A stretch of 64,000 nt of DNA from Cardiocondyla obscurior (taxonomy: Eukaryota; Arthropoda; Insecta; Hymenoptera; Formicidae), in contig NC_091887.1 of the NCBI RefSeq assembly GCF_019399895.1, positions 744,001 to 808,000 of the forward strand. Direction: 5' to 3'. The position numbers were made by a program, and so were the translations under genes. Shown here piece by piece: positions 12,001 to 24,663 of the stretch. The notes under the pieces are model-generated. The model was given only the letters and a program-made list of their open reading frames with translations. It had not been told where the DNA came from and searched no databases. The stretch's first letter is position 1, and each line of letters starts with the position of its first letter.

Positions 12001-15000
12001 CGCGAAGCGCCGCCTGTATTTCACGACTAAGTATCGGCTTACGTATTCGCACAGAAAGGATTAATTTTATCGTAACTCCGGCGTAAACAACGTGCGCGTT
12101 TAATACACCGACGAAGGCAGAAACTGCGCCACTTCCCTCCATCTCGAACTGGCTGTAACTTGAAAATGCGAAGACTTAATCTAACTTTAACCAACGCGCG
12201 CCAAGTTGTGATATATACTCGGGATTTTAATGCTTATACTTTTGCATTTTGAAGATTAGATCCCAATCGGCCCGGAGATCCGAATATGAGAGATCTCCCC
12301 CGCCTCCCCTCCTCCCTCCCGCCGCTTATCGTCGCCTCGTATATTCCGTGGATATCGTTTTAGCCTCGTGCGCCGATAAACCGTATTCTTCTCGGGGGCC
12401 TTCGCGAAAGGGGTTGGTTTTCGACGAAGGATTTACGAGATGCACCCGTGACCTCTCAGAAACGAAGCCGGCGTTTAAATAGTCGTTCCCGGCGAGGATT
12501 TGTGGCCCGCATACTAGGCCACTCCCGGCGAATCGCCGAAATTCCGCATAATACGAAAGCACGGGCGGCAACGAACCCTTACCCTTTCGATCTCCCTATC
12601 TCTCTCGCTCTCTCTTTCTCTCTTCGAGTCGCTAACCCTTTTCGCATCTTGCCGCTATTGTCGATCCCGAGTGTTACCGCGGAAAGCGAGAGAGAACCGT
12701 TTAATGGCGCGCCGACACGAGCATGGATCTTCGTTCCGATTTCGGTGCGTTGACTAACGGCGTCGCGACGCCCGCCGCGCCTTCCATTGTCTTTCTCGCG
12801 AGCGTCTCACCCCGTCGTCAGTCCACACACGATCCGACACTTTGCGCGAAAACTTCTCTCGGCAGTGGCGCTCGCCCTCGCTCCGTAAAGGACGGAGAGA
12901 GAGAGAGAGAGATTTCGGATTAACATTTAAGTCAGTTTGCATACTTAACGTGAAATTGTCGCGAAAAGTCACGCTATAATGGTACACCTGAAGCACGGTA
13001 GATTCGTGCTGCTCCCCCCAGCTGTACGACGACCCAGAATCGCTGTCGTTCCTTGCGTCGATATATTCTTCGATTTCACATCCATTCTTTTTTGCGAAAC
13101 AATGCCGTGACACGTCAATAAAATATATCGAAACCGTTTGTGTGCGTGCAGCGAATGAAATACGAGGTTTCCCTCTCTAAAAAAGACAAATGTCTTTGAT
13201 GAATAAAAATTCGGTCGAAAATCGAGTTATTGGACACCGGCCGTTTAATTATTCAGATACTATTTCTGTTATCACGTCGAAATAATAAATTTTCCGGAAT
13301 ATACGGGAGAGCGAAAAAGAGAAAGGAGAGGGCGAGGAGAGAAAAGCGGGGGAGACGCATCCGTTTTTAATACTGTTCTGCTTAAGGGATGATTTTCCGT
13401 CACGTCACGCGCATCTAGAATCACTTGAGCGTTTAATAGCGCTCTGCCGCGGATCGTCGTTCTGGTTACGGCGGTTTCCATTGTTTTACTGAGCTACCGC
13501 ACGCGATGCGGAACGTGTGTACATTTTGCATAGAGGGTGTCCCGTGTATCGCGCAATTTCTCGCGATTACGCATTCTACGCGGCGGAATGTTCGAGTCAA
13601 TTTTCCCAGAGCAGAAATTTAATAACGAGTCATCTTTATTCAGAACTTTTTTTTTTTTTTATCCACCAAACGTTGGAGAGAAAGAGAGAGAGAGCGAGCC
13701 GTATTAAAATTCTGTTACGGTAAAAAGTCCACTAGAAATTGAATGAAGATCCAAATAGCGTTTCCGCCTCACCGGCGAGTTTGTCGAGACCCCCCTTGCC
13801 GAGGTATTTATTAAAAGCGGATTGCCCCTTGAGTTTACAACGTTTAAGTTTGTCGGAGGCCCCGCCGTCCGGTTTAATCGAAACACAAGGCACTCCTATT
13901 TGCTCCTTCGGAATGAAATTCACCTAGACCGTTAAGTGGTCGACCGGACCAAATCAAATGCAAATTGCTCGAAGGCCGGAATCCTGTCTCACGCGTATAT
14001 TTCACAGCCGACCGTGGATTATGCGATGTACACGTGCGCGCCCGAACATTTCTTCGGACCTTTCGTAGGTGGTCACCGTGAACCCCATCAAAACCAGCTT
14101 AAGCTAATTTGCAATTTACGTCGTGTATGGCCCGCTCGCGCTACATCAGCTACAGGCCGGCCGACCGCGAAGGAACGGTGGGGGGGTCGCGAGGGGGTTT
14201 CATCCTGTTATCGTGTCTACCTCCCTCCAGCCGGCCTGGCCGGCGCAGGGTCCGGAAAATTGAAATACGTATCAGACGCGTAAGGAGATTTGGGCCAATT
14301 ACAACGCCTGGGATGGTCCCGGCCATCGCCGGGAATTCATTAATTCTGATTACTCGCACGATTATGTACAGGCACTACCGGGGTCGCCCGCACACTTCCC
14401 TAAACAATCGACACCATATTTGCATCGTTTGCGTGATAAGCGTGAAGTAACTGAACCCTTTGTAGTTGAAATTTGTAATTTTTACCGATTGATTGCCAGC
14501 GAAATCAACAGCAAATATTTGTTTCGATAATAATAGTCGATTTTATTCGCGACGGGAAAAATATGGTCACCTTGCAAATAGATTTAATATAAAATTTAAG
14601 AGTAAGGCACGAACTATACCTTTTGTTACAGCTGCCAACTTTTTTTTTTTACGCGCAAATTTCGAAAATTGTTACGGTATTGTGTTTGACCAATATGCGT
14701 AAATGGTAATTAACAAGCTGCAATATTTGTTCGGGAATAAGAGAGCTGTTGGTAAACCAAATATTTGCGCAACACGTATAATTGTTCCTACGAGTGCTGT
14801 TGTTTACTTTGAAAAGAGGTTTTTCACACGAACGTTTATTATACATCTTGAAAGTTTCTATTTCCTTCGCGGGGAAACAAAATGCAAAAACCCGAGTTAA
14901 ATAATAAAAACTTAGTATATTACGGCAGCATATTAAATGCACATTTATTTATAAATTTTCAACGGTGAAAGCATTGCTTAAGAAAAATAAAAAAAAAGAA
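9037..15000. other. no gene seen
   Basis: Mostly CpG-rich sequence with simple tracts: a GA repeat at 12893-12912, a CT-rich tract at about 12591-12626, a GA tract at 13676-13692, and T runs near 11066, 11630 and 13647. At about 9170-9215 there is a weak echo of the exon at 8961 (CGAGTTGTT followed by GTC) without usable splice sites. An acceptor-like TTTTTTTTTTGCAG ends at 11642 but no matching donor follows. The open frames here overlap on both strands and carry no family signature. Confidence 0.55.
12893..12912. repeat. GA dinucleotide microsatellite
   Basis: About ten GA units, directly visible. It follows a CpG-rich stretch, and nothing else is recognisable beside it. Confidence 0.85.
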
Positions 15001-15030
15001 AAAATTAAATCAAATTAAATTAAATTAAAT
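15001..15030. repeat. AAATT pentanucleotide repeat
   Basis: About five to six units of TTAAA with one C interruption, inside a wider A-rich segment that runs to about 15055. A simple sequence repeat. Confidence 0.8.
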
Positions 15031-18000
15031 AAAAAAATTAATAAAGGGAGAAACATCGTTTTCCTTTAAAAATAAAGACGGAGGGAGAGAAAGTTATTTT
15101 CCACCATCAAGATTAAACGCGCGATCTTCCATCGAGGCAAGAAAATAAATGGAATTCCTTGGGTGCGTTAATTTAGTATCGAATAATTTAGTAAACGAAG
15201 TTTCGTGCTCCGCGTCGAATTTCCGCAATCCGTCCCTCGTGAAATTCCGATAAGGAAAAGTTGCCGAGGTGATTGGCTGAAACACAGCGGGACAAAAAAT
15301 ATCAAATTACCGCGTCGTAAAAAGCTACATTCAAATTGGGGCGCCGGTGGACGGGCGAATCAATTTTACGCTCTTGGAAGTGCGTAATTTTCTCATTCTC
15401 GTCCGTACGGTATCACACAGGATTACCGCATTAATTTTTCACAACGAGCCCTCGTACTTGTAATTGATTTTCCTTTAGCTAAAGTTCCTCGTTATGCTCC
15501 CTCGCAACTTTCCCTTCCTCTCCCTTTTATTTTTTTTTTCCCCTCTTTCGCCTTTCATCATTAAGCATCTTGACCGTTCCATCAAGAGATAATACGGTAG
15601 TTTCGAGATGTAGTAGACTCTCGTTATCGGCGCCGGTGGCAATGAATTGTTTCGCCCGCGCGAAAATACCGACCATCAACAGTATTTCATCCCGGATCCC
15701 ACGTTAAAACGGAGTCCGCAAACGCTGCGGTTGTTCGCGTTTCGACGTCGGACAGTACATCACGTCCATCCGTTTCGCTATTTGTTTCACCGTCGTCACA
15801 TACCGATACATCCTTGATTTCGAGTACAAGAATTTACTAGAGGTATTTCGGATCGTTTAGAAAGCATTTTTTTAATTAAAAAAAAAAAAAAAAAAAAATC
15901 TTTCTCCCCCAAAAAAACAAAGAAAAATGTGGTATCTCGCAATTCACGGAAGAAAAGAAGAATTTGAGTGTTTGACATTGCGGTCGCAGGAACGTAGAGT
16001 TCCGACTAGAGTCTTATCTTCGAATCAATGTCGCGCTAAATGCTCGTTAACAGTTCCTTCGGAAGTAGCATAACATTGGGAATGTGTCAATAGTCGGGAC
16101 AAAGCTTGTCGAGTCGTCGGTCTAAGTTCAAACTTCGACTGAAGTTCGCCAATACTGCTCGAACAAAGATGGCCGGCAGTTGAAAGTTACGCAATTGAAA
16201 TGAAATTCGTCTATGAGCAGCGAACTTGTTTGCCCTGTGCAGAGTCGAGTAAATGCAATCCGTCAACATTGTTGTTTCGATCCGAGTCTCTAACGTCTTG
16301 TCGGTGCATGCGTTAACCTTCGCGATACTTTTATCCCGGGATATATCAGAGCGGAATCTTGGCACGTTAGCCAAACGTGTCTTGGATCTTTATTTCATGT
16401 CGGCACACATATCTCGCGATGAGTAAAGTTGTTGAACGTATGAATGATTCCCGTTTCTACGAGGTACGCTCTCCACGGAAGCGGAATACAAAGCGAAATG
16501 GACGACAGACGCCGGGAATTCGAGAGGTTTTAGACGTCGAAAATCACTGCTTTGCGAGGATCTCGCATAAATTCCGCGAATATTGCAGGAAGCGATTGCA
16601 AATTGGAAGGTTAGAATTTTTTAATAAAAATTGCTGAGATTGCATTAGAACGCGCGCGGAGGCAACAAAGAGTCCCGAGTGGTCGTCAATTTTCGCGTCA
16701 AGTTTATCGGCTGAAATTTTAACATTTTTGAACGTTGGTGCTTCGGCGTCTCGATAAATTTAATATTCGTCCTGCGCTAATTAGAACTTAACTTCGTCAG
16801 AACTATATTGATTTATACCAATGCCCGTATATTCAGGTAGTAAAAGCTCCCCGGGTCGAGAGCTGAAACATTCCCTTCGTCCGAGAAGCTTTATATTAAT
16901 AATAAATTTATTTATTAATGATAAGAATTCCTGATACCGTGCAGTTTTTACATCTGCAGCGTTTGCATAATATTATTATACTCGCTCTCAACAGGATTCA
17001 CCTCAGAATAATAAGTAGAATACTTTTCCCTCTCCCTCTCTCTCTCTTTCTCCCTTTACGGCGCCCATTTTCTCTCGTGAAACTTATGAAACAATAAACT
17101 TCAAGAAGCTACCGAGGATTTTCTACGTTCTGTAACGCATTTTCTCAATACGGAGCAAACTGCACTCGTACTCTTCCCGGGCCCGTCAAATATTAATATC
17201 CACTACTCGTCTTTATGCTTACCTTCCGCTTATAGACGCGTGTCTTATTGCACCAGCAAAGCGGCAAAAAGTTTTCCACCGCCGCCAGGAAGGCACATGC
17301 GCGCAATTTTGTGCAGAATTTTGCGTCTGTCGGCGTAAAAATGCGGAAACTCGCTCCCGCGACGACTCGGAATTGAAATATGCTTCGCTAAGATGACGTA
17401 GAATACTCCCCGGCGCGAAGGCGCAACAATGCGAATAAATTGGGAAAAGAATGTGCTTTCGCAGTGAAAAACACAGATGCTCCTTAACGCGCTGCTTTAA
17501 TATTGAAACACACGTGCACACGTCGTCAAAGAAAGGGGGCAAAGAGGAATAAAACTTTATACTACATATTTAAATTTGCTTCGTATCAAAGACAAGCGCG
17601 CGTTGCGCGAAACGAGACGGTCTTTTCTTTTAAATTTTCGTCGAAATTTCGAACCGCCGTCTCTCCGGGGAGTCCCTGTGGCTAGGAAAAGATACTGCTC
17701 GACACACCCTGTATATTTCGTCGACCATTGAATGCAAGCATCGCGATAAACAAGCGGCGGCCATTACCCGTGGCACAATATGACGCCGTTTCGTTGTATT
17801 TACAGAGCGCTACCGCGCGTCTCCGGTGTGAAAGAAAGGCGACAAAATAAAAGCGATTCCTACCGCTCGACTCGCCCGCGTTTTCTTCTCCTCGGGTTCG
17901 TTTCTGTAAGGTACCTACCGACCCGAACGATACAGGGCGCGCGCGGGGTGGGTCGCGTGCAGACGTCTAAACGTGTACACGACGGCAAGCGAGGGTGAAA

Positions 18001-21000
18001 TTTGCGAGGGTGGAATTCTGAAAAGCCTCGGCGACCCTTTGATAGCAGAGATATCTCCGGGTGAATAAAAGAAATTTTCACTTCGATAAAAGGGGCACTT
18101 CTTCCCGAGTAATCGAGCAATTCTGCATGAAAAATCATGTGTATTTGTTGACTGGAAATGTGTAGCGCAAAACGCGGTGATACACCCGCCTGATACGAGA
18201 AAGAGGGAGGGGGGGAAAAAAAAAAACATAATTAAAGTGTACACGGAGAAAATAAATCTCGCGTGCGCGCCGCGTAGCTTGTATTTTAAAACAGCCCGCC
18301 TCAAATATACTCCGGAAATTTGTTAAAAATCCGGCCAGTTTTGCGCGACGTGGTTAACAAACAGCGGAGAGAAAGTTAATTTTAATTATGTAGATTTCGC
18401 TTTATTTTCACGAGAGCTGAGTAATGAACCCTCTGCACTTTTGCGGTTATACCATTTGCAACGCATGTCATAGATATATGCTCAGGGTTTTACTGGTTCC
18501 CGCAGTCGGAAGTGGAAGTGAATCCATTTCGCTTTTTCTACCGTAAGCCCAGGGTCTGCATGGTACTTGCGTCGCTCAGTGGACCGTTCGAAATAACATT
18601 GCAAACTGCAAACTGAAAAACTGGCGCGATGTAATCTGCTTTGTCATTAATCTTCGATTCGTTCTCACAGAGATGCCTCGCCTACGAATACGTTTTTTTT
18701 TTTTTTTTTTCTTTTTTAAATCGAACCCGCGTTTTTTTTACCCTACGGTTATTCGTAGAAGCAATGTATGCGTCGCGATATGAACGTTCGCGGATTACGG
18801 AATTCGCAGTCGGGAATGCGTTCTTTGCGAGATGCGCTTTTGCAATTGAACCGTGGACCGAGGAGAAGAGATCCTCTCCGGATCCTTCCAGTCGCGATAT
18901 AATGCGGTTTACATCCGCGCGAGTTAAGTTAACTCGAGCAAGCGGCTCTTAGTCGCGCAAAAGCTCGCGTGGAAACGCGCGATGGCTCCCCGATGCAAAA
19001 GTATCTTTAATTTCTTTCGCGCTGACTTTAATGGCTGTTTTTCCGACCGGTGTAAACTTTCGAGTCGAGACTGGGCCGGCAAAAAGGGCTCCCGCTCCGG
19101 CAAGAGAAGTTCCCCCGCCGCGGTTATTTTTCTCGCGCAATTTGTATCCGAGCGAATTTCGCCCGAGGATTAATATCGCGCGGCGAGTCGAAAAATCACG
19201 GCTGGCCGGACTTTTTAAAAATCGCGACGTAAGAATGTTTTCACGAGCCACTTCGGGTCTCGCGGATTAAGCGATTGCGAATGTTAATTGCATTCCCGAG
19301 GTGACGTGAAGTCGGACGATGCGCTTTTCGTTTTTACTTTCTACAACGCGATTGTCGATGCGTTCCCGTTTATCGGGGCGAACAGCTGATCGATCGGCCG
19401 CGATTCATTTTCTCCCGGGATAATTGCTCCCGGTGCTCTGAGATAATAACGAGATTTTCTCGGGGGGGGTGGGGAGCCGCTCGCGACACGAATACATCGC
19501 GGACACCGTCGACGTCGATAATCCGCGTAGTAAATCTTTTCGCTTGTTTGCCGATCAGCGAATCGCGGCTCGTCGCTCGCGTCGTTTGATCAAACACGCA
19601 GGGGGTATAATTAATAGCGCCGACTGTCGTGTTTACGTGAAATTACAGTGATAAATCCGCCGTATTTGCCGTACCGGAAATATTTACGACTAGCAGTCGG
19701 GCGGCGATTCGCGACTCGCGCGATCGCGCGTAATAAAAATTAGGCGCCCTTGATTTACGATAGCGGCGCGAAATAAATAAGCCCGGCTGGCAATGGAGAC
19801 TCTGTCGCAGGTTCTTCTGAAATCGACGTAAAAATCGAAAGCTCGCGGAAATTGGAGAAAGACTCTTCTGCCCACCTCCGTTTTTTTTTTTGGTCAATTT
19901 TATTTTATTTTATTTTATTTTATTATATTTTATTTTATTGTTGTCGATTTGATTATTTCTTGCTTACGGAAAATTTATTAAACGCCGAGCGGTGGCCTTT
20001 CACGATTATTGAAACATTCCGCGGATGGCTATCAGACCGGAAAAGAATAATGTACAATGTCAGGGATGATTAGCCATGGAATTTATCACTTCGGGAATGG
20101 AAACGCGAAACGGGATAATTTATTCGGGTCATTCGTCGGCTCGCGATAATAATTGCGAGCGGCGGAGGGCGGCGATCGATCGATCATGCGCGGATCGCTC
20201 GACATTTACGATTTTCGTGATTGAACACCCCGCTCTGTCCTCCCATTGGCAAAACGACGTGGGTGGCGGCCGACTTTATTCCTCGCCGGCGTCGTTTTGC
20301 AAACAAACTCCAGAATCGGAACGCCGCGAGATATTCGACCGCGCGGGCCGTCATAAACGGCGAGTTTCGGTGAAATTAAATTCTAGTATCGCCCGACACG
20401 CGCGCGGTGGGATTGAATTCTCGTCCATTTTCGCGTTATTGTTCGTCGCCGAGCGTGCGCATATTATTGCACGTACGAGACGCTCATTTCGTGGGTAACT
20501 CGATGTCATAATGATGTCGCGACGAACCATTTTTGGGGAAAAGCCAAAAGGCTTTTTCCCGTGCCACGAGCGGTGCTCCAGTTCGAGATTGCGCTCTCAG
20601 ATTGCAAAATGGCAGGTAACTACGTTTTAAAACGCTCGAGCCATTTGTAATTAACTTCTTTACGCGACGCCGGGGACCGCACATAAATCAGGGACATTAC
20701 GGCGAAGAGCCGTGGGAGAGCCACGTTTCTTGGGGACGAGATCTTTATTTCGCGGCTAAATTCGTAAGAGCGCGAGCTCTCGGGGGCGCCAAGATTTTCG
20801 CTCTCGCAACGAAATTCCGCTTCGCGACGGGCTTTCGCGAAATTTCCATATGTGGCGGCGGGAGAAGCGCGGGCATTTCTCAAGGGCCGAGGGCTGAAAA
20901 CGCGAGAGTAAAAGTCTTCGCTTTTGCGCGAATGCGGTTTGAATACGTTTAAATATCTCGACGTACGTGCGACGCTCGCGAGAATTGGATAATTTTAAAA

Positions 21001-24000
21001 CGCTTTGCCGAGTAAATAACACCCGGCACCGGAAAAGTATAATGCCGCGTCGGTCTATTTGCGGCGCTCAATATTCCCGGCTCGTTTGGGCAATAAGCCC
21101 TTTGAATTTCCTCGGAAATTTCACCCCGGGCTGGCCGGGCTTCGCACGTTCGAGTAATCGGCGAGAATTGATACGGACGCGCGGCGTCGATTCTGCCCGA
21201 AGTAGCTCGTCTCTTCGCTTGTACCGTTCGCATCGATCATCCGCGAGCGCGATGATTAATTTAACCGGCAGATCGCACGTCTCGGCGCGCGAGGAAGCCA
21301 AACTCCGAATGGGCGCCGAACGCGTATCGACAAGCCACTCGCGGCGCAGTCGATCGCACCCGGTACATAATTTCGGATCTCCGCTTTCGTCAATCCGATG
21401 ATCTCGGTTGAACGTACCGCTATCGACGCCCGAGAGCCTCGTGTACTATCGATGTACGTCGGATCAACGAGATGACGTATCTACATCTGTTTGCATCCAC
21501 AAATTGAATGTTAAGAGCCGCTCCACGGCGTCGTTCAAAAATCAGATCGCCGTGTAAGAGAGAAAAAAATAAAATTGAAAGGCTAACCGCGATCTCGCAG
21601 ATCTCGAGTTTGGTATATTTTTCAGACCGCCACGAGTCTTGTTTATTAAATTTCTACTTTAATATGCATGTAGACGTACGTAATTATCATTTTCAAAAGT
21701 AGAGAAAGTACCGAGAGAATTTTGCATTAATTTTTTTAACATTTATGCCATCTATTCGTATTTATAATTACAATGTTTAAAAAAATGTGATATGAAAAAA
21801 AAACGATATGCGGTATTAATTTTGTCGAAGCTCGTGGGCTCTTTAATTGCGAAAAATTACAAACGAAAACACGAGTTCTGCGGATGGGAGCCGAACGCCA
21901 GTGTCGGTGTAATTAGCGATGAAAAAGGAGACCCGCGAGGTGTAGGGGAACGCCCGTTCGTTATTTCGGAAAAACAGACGGCGCCGGGAATACCGGAGAT
22001 GTTATTGGACGGCAAATATCCGCGGCTGGAGGGAAGATTTCACCCTCAGTGTAACGCAATATGAAGTCACGCCCGGAAGCCCCGCGATTGAGCAAAACCA
22101 CAGACGAGCTGTGTATACGGATTGCTTCGGGTATATCCTGTGTCTCTAATAACATTGAACAAGTATTAACAGAAAGAGGCGAGGGAGCGATTACAAGATA
22201 TATTATTACGAGAGAGAGAGCGAGTATAATTGAAAATTGTCGTCAAACACAATATTTCGTAATAACTTCTTATTTTTTTTTTTTTTCTTTCTTTTTTTTC
22301 CCTCCCCACAAATTTTATCTGGATTTTCTAAGAATTTAATTTCTTATCATTTTGTACGGGAAAATACGCAGAGTGTACAGCAGTTTCAGACCTCGGTTCT
22401 CGATCGGCGTAAGTCTCGTTCGGGTAAAGTATTTTTTTTTTTTTTTTCCCTTCTAATCTCCGAATAGATAGACCTGCATCTAGGTGCATTCCGAGCGCTA
22501 CATCCTATATGTTCGCTTTTGTGGAAAACAAGACGACGTTATCGGTGCGCCTCGCGATCGAACGAAACCACGAGACTACTTTTGTTTGGCTACGGACGAG
22601 TCGTATTACGGAGATATAAGACAAACAGCTTTCGGGATTCCCAGAACGGTTTACTGATCGATATGGCTTCCTCCGCGAGAGAACGTGCATCGGGACAGGT
22701 ATGGGTCGTTCGGGAAATGCTGATGCACGCGCGCGGGGAAGTTTCTTTTTTTACGATTACGTTTCTTTTTAATCTTGCCTCACGCGTAATCGTCCCAACA
22801 GTGACGTAACTTCGCTTCTACGCGGAAAGTTCGCTGCTCGCTGCATTTGCAATTTGGGCGTGTCCGAAGTTTTCGTCCTCGTTAAAACAGATATCAAACA
22901 TTCGAAAACAGGTACGTCGTTTATTGTTTTAAATATGGATGACTGCAGGCGTCCGGTTATTTTTTTTTATTAAAAAAAAAAAAAAAGAAAAGAGAAAAAA
23001 AAATTGTTCCTGCGTTTTTACAGAATTTTACCGGTGTGTCTATGCTGTTACATGTCCGCTGCACCCGTTTAAAATGAGCACACGAAACGTATACACGTTC
23101 ACGGCTCGGGAATCGCAAACGTCAAAATTTCGCCCCGCTTGTTGCCGCGAGCCTCGTCTTAAAGCATTAATACTCGAGCGGTGATGTGCTCCCGGCAATT
23201 TCCGTTTCGCCGCATTTAGCCGTCGCGAGCGTGCGAAGTAAGGGATGATTCCACAAATTACAACGGGAGGCGCTTATCGTGGGCGCGGTTTAAACGGAGC
23301 GTAAATGCCGCGACGGCCGCGGAAACCGCACGAACGTTCAGCACGCGTCGTAAGCACAACTTCCGGTTTCGGACAATGCGGGCGCCGTCGATATTTTGAC
23401 TCGCGTCCGACATTTTTATGTTTGAGCGGAAACAAACGAGGGCATAAATTTATTAGCACTGAGAAAATTTAAAAGATTAATAGCAGATTTTTTTTTTTTT
23501 TTTAGATTCTTCGCAGAAAAGAAAATAAAAATATAGAACGAAAACGTGGAAACTTACCAAATTAGGGCAAATTAGAAAAATTTTCGATGTTGCGCGAAAG
23601 AGACAGAAAGGCAAAGGTTGGAAAAAGGAAAAGGGAAAAAGAAAGGGAGAGATAAGGCATTAAGATGATTTACTGATAGGAATTAGCAGTTTGGGTGGAA
23701 AGCGCGATATATTTTCCGCTATTATCTCTGTAACATTAACACGTCGGCGTCAACGGTAGAACGGATCGTTCCATTATTTTATTACATCATTCCATTAGTC
23801 CATTACTTAATCGGAAGCCACGATGGTGAGGGATTATACCCCGGAATCGGCAGGAAATGGATGTAGCAGCACGTGCTGTGCGTTATCATTTCGCGTCACG
23901 AGTAATCATGGAACGATATGTTAGGCTTCCACTTAACGCGCGAAATTATTCTCCTCTACGCCGACGAACGCAATTTCTCGAGAACACGTGTTTTATTGCC

Positions 24001-24549
24001 TAAAGTAAAACCCAGAAAGAAAGGAAAAAAAATACAAAAAAAAAAATAGAAGAAGAAAAAAAAAGAGAAGCTCATCTTTTCATCTTGGCGCCGCGCAGAA
24101 AATGTTTCACGAAAAGGAACGCCACTAGCTCGCGTCTACGTACTCGAAATTTTTATTTGCGTTAATAACAAAGTGCAGAAATTAATAAGAGTGATTACTC
24201 GGCAAAGGTTGGTATTTCGCAAACCATGAGATTAACAATTTCAAGAGCGAAACGCTCCATTCTTCGTCTACGGATCCTTTGAATATTTCGAAGTAGATTT
24301 TTCTTTAATGAAAGTTTTCGTGCCGACATTCTTTCCTGCGGCTCCGTTGAACACGGGCATCTGCATTCGAGCGAGCTCGAAATTAAGATTGAAATTGTAT
24401 GACGGGTCCCGTTCATTACCGTTCGGCAGGATTTTTTTTTTTTTTTTTTTACCCCTCCCGCGAAGTTCAGAGAGAAGGATTTTGTTCGTTTTCTGTCATC
24501 GTCATTCGTGATCGATACAGATAGCTTCGTATCCGCCGACAGACAAGAG
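15031..24549. other. no gene seen
   Basis: Intergenic or intronic. Visible contents: a long A run at about 15879-15898; a CT-rich tract at about 17031-17060; a T16 run near 18693; a perfect 14-bp palindrome CGCGCGATCGCGCG at 19717-19730; a TTTTA repeat at 19898-19939; and purine-rich A/G tracts near 22970-23005 and 24020-24070. A good minus-strand donor (TTTG, then GTAAGT) sits at about 23555-23560, but the preceding 100 bases contain no AG acceptor, so no exon is called. Confidence 0.55.
19898..19939. repeat. TTTTA pentanucleotide microsatellite
   Basis: About eight units of TTTTA, with one TTATA interruption, directly after a T11 run at 19881-19891. A simple repeat. Confidence 0.85.
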
Positions 24550-24663
24550 TGACGTCAACGTCATCATTCTCGATAACACCATCATCGATCGATTTTGACG
24601 CCATGATGACCCCAGCGGGGTCAGCCGCTTGACTGACATGACGTTTATCGCCTCGCGTGGCTT
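24550..24663. promoter_or_regulatory. cluster of CRE-like sites and a 17-bp inverted repeat
   Basis: A full CRE palindrome TGACGTCA (24550-24557) is followed at once by a half-site ACGTCA (24558-24563). About 75 bp further are TGACGT-type half-sites (near 24639 and 24655). Between them TGACCCC AGC GGGGTCA (24607-24623) is a perfect inverted repeat whose arms resemble nuclear-receptor half-sites in everted order. CRE sites bind CREB/ATF bZIP factors in animals; whether this cluster acts as an enhancer is inference. No promoter or transcript is visible beside it. Confidence 0.3.

Noticed and set aside
23555..23660. Strong minus-strand donor GTAAGT
   Set aside because: No AG acceptor occurs in the preceding 100 bases, so no exon can be defined.
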